NCBI RefSeq assembly: GCF_034702125.1
Contig: NC_085868.1
Coordinates: forward strand, 27,019,201-27,083,200
Origin: Engraulis encrasicolus
Taxonomy: Eukaryota; Chordata; Actinopteri; Clupeiformes; Engraulidae
Reading direction: 5' to 3'
Length of the DNA: 64,000 bases
Position 1 is the stretch's first letter; every line of letters begins with the position of its first letter. Under the pieces are notes generated by a model. The model was given only the letters and a program-made list of their open reading frames with translations, made no database searches and was not told the origin of the DNA. The position numbers were made by a program, and so were the translations under genes. Positions 10,127 to 21,505 of this stretch are shown here, piece by piece.

Positions 10127-12949
10127 ATGTCCTCCACTCTACACAGATCTCTCAGTGCTCCTCTCTGCATCACTCTGTACATCATTGCTTATGCCAGCCA
10201 TGTGAATGGATACACATTTGGGGAGTGCCACTTACATGAGCCAGAACATAACCAAACAAAGTTTTTCTGCTACAGGAGACAACTTAAAGACGTTCCTCAA
10301 AACCTCCCTCCTGTCATAACAGAGATAGACATTTCTCACAACAATATCAAAGCAATCAAGAGTGACGATTTTCGAAATCTTGTTCATTTAGAGATACTGA
10401 ACGTCTCACACAACATCATCTCTTGTGTGGAGAAAGGCGCTTTCAGAAACTTGACTTCCTTAACAGAGCTGAACCTAAACAGGAACCATTTGACCCAAAT
10501 CAAAGATGAGTTCTTCAGTGGTTTGATTAATCTTAAAGTGCTTCTCATGAACTTCAATAATGTTTTAACTATAGCTCCTTCAGCACTTTCGGTCTTTTCC
10601 AAACTGGAACGTGTGCAACTGTCTGGCAACAATCTGAGGAACATAACATCAGTGCAACCCATTTTCCAGATAGAAACCCTGAAAGAACTTCACATTGCTT
10701 CCAACAAGATTGTACATTTTCAGTCGACAGATATTTCAAATTCATCCCTCCAACTTCAAATGCTGAATTTATCATCGAATCCAATCAGTGTTTTCAGGAT
10801 CACGGCTAATATTTTCCCCAACCTCACAGCCATTGATTTGTCATTCTGCTTTTTAAAGCCAAATTTTGAGTGGGTGGTGCTGCTGAGCACCGAATTCTTT
10901 CGGAATGTGAGAAGGCTTGATTTGAACGGTGTTAATATCTCATTTGTGGATTTTAACACAATACTGCAAACGTTCAATAAGTCACTGGTCCAGCTAAAAT
11001 TGAGCAATGTGCATTCAGTTAAAGCCTTTATAAGAAAGGCTTGTCTGATTCCAACACTAACCGAGTTAAAACTGGGTCAAAACAATATCACTAATTTTAC
11101 AGAAACAGGACTTGACAAATGCACGCACTTGAGGTCATTGAATTTGAATCGTAACAATCTTACCAAGCTGGAAAACCTCTTTACTTCATTAAAACATGTG
11201 TCCAACTTAGACCTGAGTCAGAATGACTTTTCGGACATTCCTAGTATCATACAAAATTTGTCCATGTTGAAGTCCTTAAATATTGTATTTAATAACATTA
11301 AAATAATTAATTGTAGCACATTTGAAAATGTTAATCTAAAAATGCTAAAGCTGTACCACAACTCAATTTCTGAGATAAATGATTGTGTTTTTCAAAACAT
11401 GACAGATCTAAAAGAACTTCTACTAGGGTCAAATTCTATTGAATCACTGAGAGGAGCTTTCAAAAATGGCCCTGCAAAATTGAGATATTTGGAGATAAGT
11501 GCAAACGCACTGCACTCCATCAAAGAAGATGACTTTAGAGGTCTGACATCACTCACTGAATTGTTTTTAAATGACAATAAAATTGAATCAATAGATTCAG
11601 GAGCGTTTGATTCTTTAATTAGTTTGAAAACCCTGAATTTGCAGGCAAATAAAATTACAGACAAATACCTCACCCCAGCCATCTTTTCAGGACTTCCAAA
11701 TTTATATGAACTGTTCTTACAAAACAATCATCTCTTTACATCAAAGCGGTATAAAACCCCTCCTTTCAGTCATTTGAAGGCTTTCCACATTCTTTCAGTC
11801 GTATCTCAGCCTCATCATAAAAGCCAGACATATTTACCAGTGAATTTGCTGTGGAATCTAACGACTTTGAAAGGTTTCTGGGCCCAGAAAGTTGGTTTTA
11901 CGTTTTTAAATGATGACTTCTTCAAAGACAACAATGAGCTGACGGACCTTGCCCTTAGTGAAAATCACCTTGCGTTTCTCTCTCCTAACACATTCTTGCC
12001 ACTACGAAACCTCAAAAACCTCCAACTGGAAAACTGCAACTTAAAGACTTTAGATTTCATTGTAAAAGCCAATTTGCTCTTGCTTAGTCGTTTGCAGATC
12101 AAAAATAACCAAATAAGCTCCATCAATAACACAGTTATCAACGCCCTTCCCGCACTAAATTTACTTGAGATGAGAGGAAATCCCTTCATTTGTGACTGTT
12201 CCAATAAAGACTTCATCAAATGGGTGGAGACGGACAATTTCACACAAGTACTTGAAGCAAATACATTTCGGTGTAATAGTCCACCAAATTTGATAGGAAC
12301 TCACCTTCTAAATTTAGACGTGCATTCTTGTTCAGTTGACTGGGGGTTTTATTGTTATATTTCCACTGCTTCTGTAGTGCTCCTGACTATGGTCACATCT
12401 CTCCTGTATCACTTCCTACGCTGGCAAATAGTTTATGCTTATTATTTGTTCTTGGCATTTCTCTATGACAAAAAGAAAAAGGATCCAAAAAAGGCTAGGT
12501 TCCAATATGATGCTTTTGTTTCCTACAACCTCCATGATGAACACTGGGTCACTGGTACGTTGCTTCCCAAGCTAGAAGGGGAACAGGGATGGAGACTGTG
12601 TTTGCACCATCGGGATTTCCAACCAGGAAAATTCATCATGGACAATATCATAGACGGCATCTACGGCAGCCGCAAGACCATCTGTGTCATCAGCCAGCAC
12701 TACCTGGAGAGCGAGTGGTGCTCCAGGGAGGTTCAGGTGGCCAGCTTCCGGCTGTTTGACGAGAAGAAGGACGTTCTGATTCTGGTGTTCCTGGAGGACA
12801 TTCCGGAATACCGGCTGTCAGCACACTACCGGATCAGGAGCCTGGTGAGGAAGCGGACGTACCTCCGCTGGCCCAAAGCCGGAGAGGACACGCGGGCCTT
12901 CTGGGAGAAACTAAGGCTTGCCCTGGGCACCCAACAGGACCCTGAGTAG
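10127..12949 (+). CDS. Toll-like receptor, TLR11 subfamily (TLR13/TLR22-like), copy B
   Basis: This is an intact 940-residue tandem paralogue of the receptor at 241-3051, in the same orientation. It shares the same starting residues, signal peptide, LRR ectodomain, C-terminal cap (FICDC to HSCS), membrane segment (about 742-764) and TIR domain (from about 792; YDAFVSYN, LCLHHRDFQPG, FWEKL). It ends with an extra QDPE. The ectodomains differ at many positions, including predicted ligand-facing LRR residues. The TIR domains differ by only a couple of residues. Likely role: endosomal or surface microbial sensor signalling through a TIR adaptor, with ligand range divergent from copy A (inferred). 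Confidence 0.95.
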   Translation: MSSTLHRSLSAPLCITLYIIAYASHVNGYTFGECHLHEPEHNQTKFFCYRRQLKDVPQNLPPVITEIDISHNNIKAIKSDDFRNLVHLEILNVSHNIISCVEKGAFRNLTSLTELNLNRNHLTQIKDEFFSGLINLKVLLMNFNNVLTIAPSALSVFSKLERVQLSGNNLRNITSVQPIFQIETLKELHIASNKIVHFQSTDISNSSLQLQMLNLSSNPISVFRITANIFPNLTAIDLSFCFLKPNFEWVVLLSTEFFRNVRRLDLNGVNISFVDFNTILQTFNKSLVQLKLSNVHSVKAFIRKACLIPTLTELKLGQNNITNFTETGLDKCTHLRSLNLNRNNLTKLENLFTSLKHVSNLDLSQNDFSDIPSIIQNLSMLKSLNIVFNNIKIINCSTFENVNLKMLKLYHNSISEINDCVFQNMTDLKELLLGSNSIESLRGAFKNGPAKLRYLEISANALHSIKEDDFRGLTSLTELFLNDNKIESIDSGAFDSLISLKTLNLQANKITDKYLTPAIFSGLPNLYELFLQNNHLFTSKRYKTPPFSHLKAFHILSVVSQPHHKSQTYLPVNLLWNLTTLKGFWAQKVGFTFLNDDFFKDNNELTDLALSENHLAFLSPNTFLPLRNLKNLQLENCNLKTLDFIVKANLLLLSRLQIKNNQISSINNTVINALPALNLLEMRGNPFICDCSNKDFIKWVETDNFTQVLEANTFRCNSPPNLIGTHLLNLDVHSCSVDWGFYCYISTASVVLLTMVTSLLYHFLRWQIVYAYYLFLAFLYDKKKKDPKKARFQYDAFVSYNLHDEHWVTGTLLPKLEGEQGWRLCLHHRDFQPGKFIMDNIIDGIYGSRKTICVISQHYLESEWCSREVQVASFRLFDEKKDVLILVFLEDIPEYRLSAHYRIRSLVRKRTYLRWPKAGEDTRAFWEKLRLALGTQQDPE

Positions 12950-13174
12950 GAGAATTCCCTCAGTGATGTGAGGAATGTCCTCAAGAACTTTTTGTTTATG
13001 CTTTGTTGTCTTTGATTATGTACACTACAGGGCCGAAGGCAAAGTGTTCTGCAGTTTTCCGCCCATGCTTGAGTCACTGAGTCTGTGTGTGCGTCCATCC
13101 ATTACAGATTTTTCCGAACTTGCACGTTGAGGTCTTGGTAGAGGCAAACAATGATGGGAAATATTAATGAGAGC

Positions 13175-13365
13175 CAGGGGCGGAGCAGGGGGGGGGGGTC
13201 ATAGGGGCCAGGAACCCCCGGCCTCACCACTTGGGGGGCCCCCTGCCAGTGACTTTCGATTGTCAAACATCTTGTAGGGGCCCCATTCTATGATATTTCG
13301 TGGGCCCAACGCCTCTGACACATCCCCCACCCCCCCCCTGTCCCAATGCCAGTGCTCCGCCCCTG
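13175..13365. mobile_element. hAT-type MITE (191 bp)
   Basis: Ends CAGGGGCGGAGC and GCTCCGCCCCTG are inverted. Identical 8 bp duplications ATGAGAGC flank it (13167-13174, 13366-13373). The interior is C/G-homopolymer rich and has no ORF. It inserted into the 3' flank of TLR copy B. Confidence 0.88.
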
Positions 13366-13642
13366 ATGAGAGCCCTGTTGGCTATCTTCTCCCTTCATGA
13401 TACCTCCAGTATCCTGTGTAGCGGTCTGATAGCTCTTTTACAAGTATGTGCACTCATGTGCACCCAGCAGGTGAATTCCCTCAGTGATAGGCCTATCCAG
13501 AATGCCCTCTAAAGCTTGTTGTTCATATTTAGTTATAATTGATTCGGTCAAGAGATTAGTTGTTGCGTATTTACAGTACTGTATGTTAAGTTTGGCTAAG
13601 TCCCGTTAACCGACATCTTTCTTACAAATCTAACAATGCTGG

Positions 13643-13790
13643 CCCAGTCGTGTCTCTAATGGCTGGGCACTGGTCGGTTCCGGTCCAGGTCATTTGCCGA
13701 TCCTTCCCCGCCTCTCTCTCCCAACATGCATCCTGTCTCTCCTCCACTGTCCTATCGCAAACAATAAAGGCTTAAAAATGCCCCCCCCCC
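13643..13790 (+). mobile_element. SINE relic
   Basis: Resembles the tail of the SINEs at 22385-22540 and 36566-36705: a broken B-box region (GGTTCCGGTCCAGGTCATTTG), then CCCGCCTCTCTCTCCC, CCTGTCTCTCC and an AATAAAGGC tail. Confidence 0.55.
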
Positions 13791-14400
13791 CCCACAAATA
13801 TCTAAATAAAACCCCCAGAAAACCCCAAATCTAATAGTGCTGTATGATCAGACTTAAACATTTAATTTATATTCCTTTAACATTTGTGATATCTTTTCCT
13901 ATTTCTGAATGATATTTTACAGATCACAGAGATGAAAAACTTGGATAAATGAAGAAACCTGTAGATGAACACCTCAATAAGTAAAATTGTGATTGAACAT
14001 TTGAAATAAATAAATATAATGTCCTTGCTAGTGTCTTCATTCAAATTCAGTGTATGGTATGTTGGTTTACTTCTTCAGCCCTCGGTACGCTTGCTGCGAG
14101 CCACAAATTATGCACATCACCGCGAGCAACCGACTGAACATGCTTGCTTTAAAAGCAGTAGACCAACACGCAAAATACTGGCGGGGGCAGAGAGAACAGC
14201 ATTGCGATCCGGAAATTGGGAACACAAACACTGTAATCAAAACAAAAAGGACTCCCTGGGCAAGGAGACTGAAGAGAAGATACTGCTCCTACTTCTACAT
14301 TTGCACACTCCTTTGTCAAAGTGCAACGGGGAAGTATGATCGCAAATCGAATGTTTGTAGTTTTGGACAAGCTCGAGACGCTCTTGAAAACTTGCCCCCA
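13791..14400. other. Intergenic stretch
   Basis: No gene recognised. Open frames near 14019-14490 have no recognisable domain and overlap the LINE end. Confidence 0.4.
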
Positions 14401-15539
14401 TCTTATTTGTTTATTTGTTGGATCCCCATTAGCAATGCCACAGCTATTCTTCCTGGGGTCCTTTTCTTCAATAAAATCAGTTCATCATAGTATTAAAAAA
14501 TACACCTGGAGATCATACAAAAAAACAATACAATAACATATAGGCTATAAGCAAAATACATTCAAATTACACAATTTAATACAACCTGCTAATAAATATA
14601 AATGTATCAATATAAACATCTACCCTCTTAAAAATAACTCTTTCCTAAAAATATCTTGACTTGTTTTTTAAAACTGGCTTTAGAACTAATTTGTGTGATA
14701 AAGGTTGGCATACTGTTCCATGCAGTGATCGCTCTGTATCCCACTGTTCTTTGTAGGGCATTGGTATTTGCACGGGGTACTACAAATGTCCCTGTCGTTG
14801 CAGACCTTGTATTATAAATATGGGAGTTAGACGTTTTACAGAATCTGCTATATTGTTTCAGAGGAGTTATTTATATATTATTTAATATTGCCCATGTTGA
14901 AGTCAATAAAGAGGCCATTAATTTATCCTCAACTTTTAGCCAGTGTAAAGAAGAGTGCATATGTGTAATGCTGATATATTGTGAGCACTGGAGAATTAGT
15001 CTTGCTGCCTTGTTTTGCACTACCTGAAGTTTGGCTAGATGTGTTCTACACGCATTAGACCATATTATGTTACAATACTCCATCTGACTCAGAACCAAGG
15101 CACTTATTACACTTTTCATTAATTCTTGTGTGATAGCATTCCTACATCTTCTAACCAATGCCAGGGCACAACTCATTTTATTCACTATTTTATCTATTTG
15201 TTTTGACCATGTCAATCTAATGTCTAAAATTACACCCAGTAGTTTTGTTTCCTTTACTTGTTCAATAGGTATTTTGTTTATAGAGAGTTGAATCACTGGG
15301 TCATTTTTTAAAGAATATTTCGATCCAAATAAAATGCTTTTTGTTTTAGCTATATTTAGGACAAGTTTGTTCTGTTTCACCCAAGCTTCCACTTTTTGTA
15401 ACACATCATTTAATGCCTCTGTTAGACCTGATGTGGACTTGGCAGAAGCATACATGGTTGTATCATCTGCATACATTGCAACCTTTGCAACTTTTATATC
15501 AAATGGAAGGCCATCGTGGTTTTCTCCAGAAGCACTCAC
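14401..15539 (-). mobile_element. Rex1/Babar-like LINE, 3' fragment with broken reverse transcriptase
   Basis: On the minus strand, 15539-14871 encodes the end of a reverse transcriptase: YADD at residues 23-26, then KLVLNIAKTKSILFG, LLGVILD and MEYCNIIWS. Coding similarity continues past a stop to about 14630 in another frame (HIYNTRSATTGTF, GYRAITAWNSMP). The 3' end carries the GGATCC...CAGCTATTCTTCCTGGGGTCC tail region familiar from fish Rex1 elements. It is 5'-truncated inside the RT domain and frame-broken, so it is inactive. Rex1 is my best guess at the clade. Confidence 0.75.
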
Positions 15540-15777
15540 ATGGAACTGTGCTAAAGTAAGTTGCTTATGTAGTATATGGTGGACCTTAAAATGTTTATTT
15601 ACAATAATTCACCAGTTTTTGTATGTAGGCCACCCACGCCACTAGAGGGGGATATTGTCACAGGCCCGGGCATGGCCCGATCACAAGAGCGTAATACTGA
15701 CGTGCGTTATACTGACAAACAATAAATGCACTTCAAGAAAAACAACAAAAAGGAAAGAAAAGGAGAGGATGCCCACA
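15540..15777. other. Short spacer
   Basis: No recognised feature between the LINE fragment and the long inverted-arm element. Confidence 0.35.
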
Positions 15778-15835
15778 GTAGTCAGCCTGCCACCAGCAGC
15801 TAAGGTGCCTAAATAAACTTTTGATGGTATTTTTT

Positions 15836-16735
15836 GTTAAAAGTTGGCAACCATGCCAGAAGTTATCAGCATGGGCTAAGGTTTCAGAATCACCTGGTTG
15901 CCAACACGGAACTTGACCTTTAAGGTCAAATATGAAGGTCAAAAGGTCAACCACGGTCAGATAACAGTGTTATTTAGTTAAAAATTGTTACAAAGTTGTT
16001 AAAAGTGGGCAACCATGCCAGAAGCCATCAGCATGGACAAAGGATTCAGAATCAACTTGTTGCCAACAACTGCACTTGACCTTTAGGGTCAAATTTGAAG
16101 GCCAAAAGGTCAAAAACAGGGTATTTTCTTGCTAGTCTTTGTTGGGAACTGTATATTCATGGAATTCTTTTTCAAAAGTTGGCAACCATGCCAGAAGTTA
16201 TCAGCATGGGCTAACGTTTCAGAATCACCTGGTTGCCAACATGGCACTTGACCTTTAGGGTCAAATATGAAGGTCAAAAGGTCAAATAACAGTGTTATTT
16301 AGTTAAAAAATGTTTAAAAAGATGTTAAAAGTGGGCAACCATGTCAAAAGTCATCAGCATGGACTAAGGATTCAGAATCAACTTGTTGCCAACATGGAAC
16401 TTGAGCTTTAGGGTCAAATTTGAAGGTTAATAGGTCAAGCACTATGTATTATTAGGTTAGACTTTTTGGGGGACTGTGTTCCTGGAAATCTTTTTCAAAA
16501 GTTAGTAACCATGCTAGAAGTTATCAGCATGGACTAAGGTTTCAGAATCACCTGGTTGCCAACAGGGAACTTGACCTTTAAGGTCAAATATGAAGGTCAA
16601 AAACAATGTATTTTCTGGTTAGTCTTTTTTGGTGATCTTTATATTCATGGAATTATTGTTTTCAAAAGTTGGCAACCAAGCTAGAACTTATCAGCTTGGA
16701 CTAAGGTTTCAGAATCACCTGGTTACCATAGTCGA
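15836..16735. repeat. Tandem repeat of about 165 bp (left arm)
   Basis: About six units recur near 15842, 16007, 16178, 16333, 16499 and 16668, each with GGCAACCATGCCAGAAG, TCAGCATGG and TTGACCTTTARGGTCAAAT. Two unit types alternate (AGTTGGCAACC and AGTGGGCAACC), giving a dimeric higher-order period near 330 bp. Units are rich in AGGTCA hexamers. Confidence 0.85.
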
Positions 16736-16820
16736 GATCAATAAAAAAAAACAGTTTTTCGGTGATGTGCTTTCATAAAATACAAGTTGTTTGCATGGTA
16801 CTGTATACTGAATAATTAGT

Positions 16821-17829
16821 AGGCCTATAATTTAATGTTTGATTTGGCTTATCATGGTGGGGCTCTGGCCTGTCATCCTTAGACATTCATCATAGCTCAT
16901 TAGCATAAAATTAACTTGCATTTTTTTAATTGTCATTCTGGTCATCTCAATTACTTTATTCTTCTTTGTGAAGCACATTAAGCTGCTGGTATGAAATGGA
17001 ATATGCCTTGGCTCACCAGTGAATTTGCTTTGCCCCATCAATTCACATGCTTCCCATAGAAAAAAATAATGACTTCAGTTATTTCTGATGTGTTCAAATG
17101 GTTATAGCAATGAAGGATACTTGCTGATTTGCTATGTCATATCATAGTTAGAAAATAAAACCTACAGTAAGAGTAGAGCAAGTATTGCATACTTCTCTTG
17201 ATGTTCTCACTGTAGAATGTTCGGTTGCAATTTCCCAGGCTTGAGTTTTTGTGACACCTGTACCAAGCACCATGCTTATCTTTGGGTATTGATTGACTTT
17301 TTTCACAAGACAAAAAGGCAATTGATATGTTACCACCAAGTGATGCATATGGATTGCATCTTGCATAAGCAAATCAGCAGGCAAATGTATGGCTGCAGTC
17401 TGACAAAGTACATATTAACAAAGACACTGAGGAGACAGGTGGTTGGAAAGTTGTAGACCAACACTTGATGGCTGTGTGGCAAAGGAAACCTCCAGTTCCA
17501 CATAGTAGCTTAGGACTGATAAGATGTGGTTGTAGAACCAAGTGGGCAATACATGCCTGCAGTTGCCTGAGGAATGGACAGCCCTGTATACCTGCATGTG
17601 ATTAAAATGTAGAATGTTTAAACGCTGTAGGGATAGAACATGATCTGGATGACACAACCTTTTTGTAATGACAACAACAATAGCTCCTTTAAATACATAA
17701 ATATCCAGTATGTACTGACATCACATTTGAATTTTAATTATTGTTTTAATTATTATTGAAGTAAAGAAGCATTATGATGAATTCTTGTTATTGACAATTT
17801 GCAATAATCACTTTCACTCATACCCTAAT
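16821..17829. other. Unassigned core of the inverted-arm element
   Basis: About 1 kb between the left arm and the 3' end of the LINE. I recognise no ORF or motif. It may be the remnant of the element's original interior. Confidence 0.4.
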
Positions 17830-20466
17830 AATAAAGGCAAGGCAAGGCAAGGCAAGTTTATTTATATAGCGCATTTCATACACAGGTGCAACTCAATGTG
17901 CTTCACAAAGTTAACAAATGTAAATGAAAGGAAAACAGGGAAATGAATTAGAGTCAAAAAAACATTTAAAACATTAAGATAAAACATAAGGTAAAAATAA
18001 TAATAAAATAAAACATAAATAAACATAAAACCTTGAAAAACAATTCTTATTTTACTAATTTACTTCTCTTATTTTACCGTCTTTTCATTCAATAATTTAA
18101 GAAAGCATCTGAGAACAGCTTTGTCTTGAGTCTAGATTTAAAGCTATCAATAGTGGGTGCATTTTTTACGTCATCTGGAAGCTGGTTCCAAAGCTTTGAA
18201 GCATAGAAGCTAAAAGCTGCCTCTCCACATTTTGTTTTGACTTTTGGAATCACCAGCAAATTCTTCTCCGTTGACCTTAGTGACCTGGCCGGTGCATACA
18301 GCTGAAACATATCCAGTAGATATGTGGGTCCCATTCCATTTAATGATTTAAATACAAGTAGCATTGCCTTAAAATCAATTCTGTAGCTTACTGGGAGCCA
18401 ATGCAGCGATCTTAAAATTGGAGTAATGTGGTCAAACTTCCTTGTCTTTGTAAGAACCCTTGCAGCTGCATTTTGTACCAGTTGAAGCTGTTTAATGGTC
18501 TTATTTGGGAGGCCAGTAAACAGACTGTTACAGTAATCGACTTTACTAGAAATGAAGGCATGTATTAGCTTCTCCAGATCATGTTTAGACATCAGGCCCC
18601 TAAATTTAGAGACGTTTTTTATGTGATAGAATGCAGACTTAGTAATAGCTTTCATGTGACTGTTGAAATTTAGGTCACTGTCAATGAGGACCCCAAGATT
18701 TTTAACTGTTTCCCTTGGTTTTTGTCCCTTCGTTTCAAGGATAGTAGCAATCTTTTGTCTCTCCTCTCTTTTCCCAAATATAATTACTTCAGTTTTTTCT
18801 GTGTTCAGCTGGAGGAAATTGTGAGACATCCATTTGTTAATTTGGTCCATGCAATGATAGAGTGATTCAAGGGGGGTGTAGTCATTGGGGGACATAGATA
18901 AGTAGAGCTGGGTATCATCCGCATAGCTATGGTAATTTATGTAGTTATTCTCGATAATGTGTCCCAGTGGCAACATATACAGATTGAACAGTAGTGGTCC
19001 CAGAATGGAGCCCTGGGGGACCCCACAATCCAGAGACATTGGTGATGAAGTATGTCTTCCAATGGCGACAAAAAAACTTCTTTGTTGTAAGTACGATTTT
19101 AACCAGTCGATCACTATGCCCGTAAAACCAACCCAGTGTTCCAGTCTATGTAGTAGTATAGAATGATTAACTGTATCGAAAGCAGCACTCAAATCAAGAA
19201 GTACCAAGACGGATGATTTGCCAGCATCAGAATTCAATCTTATGTCATTCATAACTTTGATAAGAGCTGTTTCAGTGCTGTGGTAGGCACGGAAACCAGA
19301 TTGAAACTTATCAAAATAGCTATTAGACATTAAAAAGGCAGTTAATTGGTTAAAAACAATTTTCTCTATTATTTTACCCATAAATGGTAGATTGGATATG
19401 GGCCTATAGTTGTTTAGTACCAGTGCATCCAGGTTGTTCTTTTTCAGTAAGGGTTTCACAACTGCTTCTTTCAGACAGCCTGGGAATATGCCTGTTTGTA
19501 GTGAGGTGTTGATGATCTGAAGTACATCTGGTGATATTAGGTGTAAGATGGATTTGAAGAAGGCTGTTGGTAGAATATCTAAGTCAGATGTAGAGGAGCT
19601 AAGACTTTGTACCGTTCTATTAAGAATGTCCACATCAACTAAATTAAAATTTCTCATGAGGTTAGGATTTAACTTCACCGTAACAAGTTGGTCCGAATCT
19701 TGGGTCGGTTGCACATGTGTGAGTATGTTTGTACGTATTTTTTCAATCTTACCTTTGAAAAAGGATGCAAACTCATTGCATTTGCTGACTGAGAGGAACT
19801 CAGAGGGCATTTGATTTGGGGGCCTTGCTAGCTTTTCCACAGTGCCAAACAGGACGCGTGCATTATTAATATTTCTGTTAATTATGTCAGAGAAAAAAGA
19901 TTGTCTAGCTTTAGAAATTTCTTGGTTGTATTTCGAGAGTGTGTGTTTATAGATTTGGTAGTGGACTTCAAGTTTGGATTTACGCCACTGTCTTTCAGCC
20001 CTCCTGCATTCTTGCTTTAGCAATATAACTGTGGGATTCATTCTCCAAGGGGCTTTTTTATGTCCCACTGTTTTGATTTTTTCGGGGGCAATAACATCCA
20101 TAATATGGGTCATCCTTGCATTAAAATTAACCATGAGATCATCTGCATTCTCTGAAGTTTGACTTTGGATCTCTGAAAGTGCTTGCTGAAAGAGTGAGGC
20201 TGTCTCACAGTTGATTATACGTTTTTTGACTGTAACAGATTCCCTTTGAACATGAGGGTACATAGAAACATCAGAAAAAATGCAGTAATGGTCAGAAAAG
20301 CCATAGTCTTTGACACTAGCACAAGCATTGAGGCCTTTTGTTATTATTAGGTCTAGAGTGTGACCTTGGTTGTGTGTTGGTCCTGTTACATGCTGTGTAA
20401 GGCTAAAAATGTCAATAAGACTTAAAAATTCCTTAGCATAGACATTCTCTAAGTCGTCCAATAAAG
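17830..20466 (-). mobile_element. L2-clade LINE, 5'-truncated
   Basis: It reads on the minus strand from a 5' truncation near 20466 to a 3' tail at 17830-17863 consisting of several TTGCC repeats. The tail follows TGCGCTATATAAATAAACT, the usual 3' end of fish L2-like elements. The truncation lies inside the endonuclease domain, as expected from incomplete reverse transcription. The long intact frame suggests a young insertion. Confidence 0.88.
18089..20461 (-). CDS. L2-type LINE ORF2 remnant: endonuclease end plus reverse transcriptase
   Basis: An uninterrupted 790-codon frame; the first Met is simply the first after truncation. Residues 1-65 are the end of an apurinic-type endonuclease (GHTLDLII at 33-40 and the catalytic SDH at 56-58). 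The reverse transcriptase follows: NYRPIS near 351, DLSAAFD at 423-429 (motif A aspartate), GVPQGSILGP at 480-489, and YADD at 513-516 (motif C). A C-terminal tail with SLHWLPV and SFYASKLWNQLP is characteristic of L2/CR1-like proteins. It could supply RT activity but lacks the complete endonuclease, so it is not autonomous. Confidence 0.9.
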   Translation of the reverse strand: MDDLENVYAKEFLSLIDIFSLTQHVTGPTHNQGHTLDLIITKGLNACASVKDYGFSDHYCIFSDVSMYPHVQRESVTVKKRIINCETASLFQQALSEIQSQTSENADDLMVNFNARMTHIMDVIAPEKIKTVGHKKAPWRMNPTVILLKQECRRAERQWRKSKLEVHYQIYKHTLSKYNQEISKARQSFFSDIINRNINNARVLFGTVEKLARPPNQMPSEFLSVSKCNEFASFFKGKIEKIRTNILTHVQPTQDSDQLVTVKLNPNLMRNFNLVDVDILNRTVQSLSSSTSDLDILPTAFFKSILHLISPDVLQIINTSLQTGIFPGCLKEAVVKPLLKKNNLDALVLNNYRPISNLPFMGKIIEKIVFNQLTAFLMSNSYFDKFQSGFRAYHSTETALIKVMNDIRLNSDAGKSSVLVLLDLSAAFDTVNHSILLHRLEHWVGFTGIVIDWLKSYLQQRSFFVAIGRHTSSPMSLDCGVPQGSILGPLLFNLYMLPLGHIIENNYINYHSYADDTQLYLSMSPNDYTPLESLYHCMDQINKWMSHNFLQLNTEKTEVIIFGKREERQKIATILETKGQKPRETVKNLGVLIDSDLNFNSHMKAITKSAFYHIKNVSKFRGLMSKHDLEKLIHAFISSKVDYCNSLFTGLPNKTIKQLQLVQNAAARVLTKTRKFDHITPILRSLHWLPVSYRIDFKAMLLVFKSLNGMGPTYLLDMFQLYAPARSLRSTEKNLLVIPKVKTKCGEAAFSFYASKLWNQLPDDVKNAPTIDSFKSRLKTKLFSDAFLNY

Positions 20467-20489
20467 ACTATATAACTTCTAAATATACA

Positions 20490-20780
20490 GTCCCCTAAAG
20501 TATTAGAACAGAAAGGCAACTTTCCTTGTTTTTGTTGTTCACTGAAGACTTGGGTTTAAATGGGCTCTAAGTAGGATTAAAAGGTTAATTAATCACTGTC
20601 CAGAGTCATCAGATACTTACAGTAGGTTAAGTGTGACTCTCGCGACCACTTCCACCGTCCACTGACAGAAAACCCCAAATGCAACTTTTGACAGCGCTGT
20701 CCGCTTCGGGAGAAACCTCATCAAAACAGTGTTTTATTTTCTTTACGATTATTTGTTCCAATACTTTCACTCACCTAAAA
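20490..20780. mobile_element. Possible MITE with AAAGTATTRGAACA ends
   Basis: CAGTCCCCTAAAGTATTAGAACAG on the left is matched by TGTTCCAATACTTT on the right. Only about 14 bases are inverted and the outer ends differ, so this is tentative; it resembles Tc1-like relics common in fish. Confidence 0.4.
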
Positions 20781-20869
20781 TGATTTAAATAATACGAAAT
20801 ATCTCCTCCAGGTACTAATTATTCATTACATCATGCAAACAACTTGTATTTTATGAAAGCACAAAAAAC

Positions 20870-21505
20870 CCAAAATATATTTATTTTTTTACCCTGGTTG
20901 ACCTTTTGACCTTCAAATTTGACCTTAAAGGTCAGGTTCCATGCTGGCAACCATGGACCATGAAACCTTAGTCCATGCTGATAACTTCTAGCATGATTGT
21001 CAACTTTTGAAAAAGACTCCCATGAATATGAACCCCCCCCCCCCCCCAAAAAAGGCAAACCAGAAAATGCATTGTTTTTGACATTCATATTTGACCTTAA
21101 AGGTCAAGTTCCATGTTGGCAAAAAGGTGATTCCATCTAGCATGGTTGCTTACATTTGAAAAAGAATTCCATGAATATACAGTTCCCAAAAAAGACTAGC
21201 AAGAAAATACCCTGGTTTTGACCTTTTGACCTTTAAATTTGACCCTAAAGGTCAAGTTCCGTGTTGGCAACAAGTTGATTCTGAATCCTTAGTCCATGCT
21301 GATGACTTCTGGCATGGTTGCCCACTTTTAACATCTTTTTAACAATGTTTAACTAAATAACACTGTTATTTGACCGTGGTTGACCTTTTGACTTTCATAT
21401 TTGACCTTAAAGGTCAAGTTCCGTGTTGGCAACCAGGTGATTCTGAAACCTTAGCCCATGCTGATAACTTCTGGCATGGTTGCCAACTTTTAACAGAAAA
21501 TGCCA
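20870..21505. repeat. Tandem repeat of about 165 bp (right arm, inverted)
   Basis: About four units (near 20990, 21145, 21310 and 21480) are the reverse complement of the left-arm units, with TTGACCTTTTGACCTT and GTCCATGCTGAT. A C homopolymer lies near 21031-21047. Confidence 0.85.

Noticed and set aside
14050..14490. 146-codon open frame
   Set aside because: No recognisable domain, and it runs into the non-coding 3' tail of the LINE fragment.
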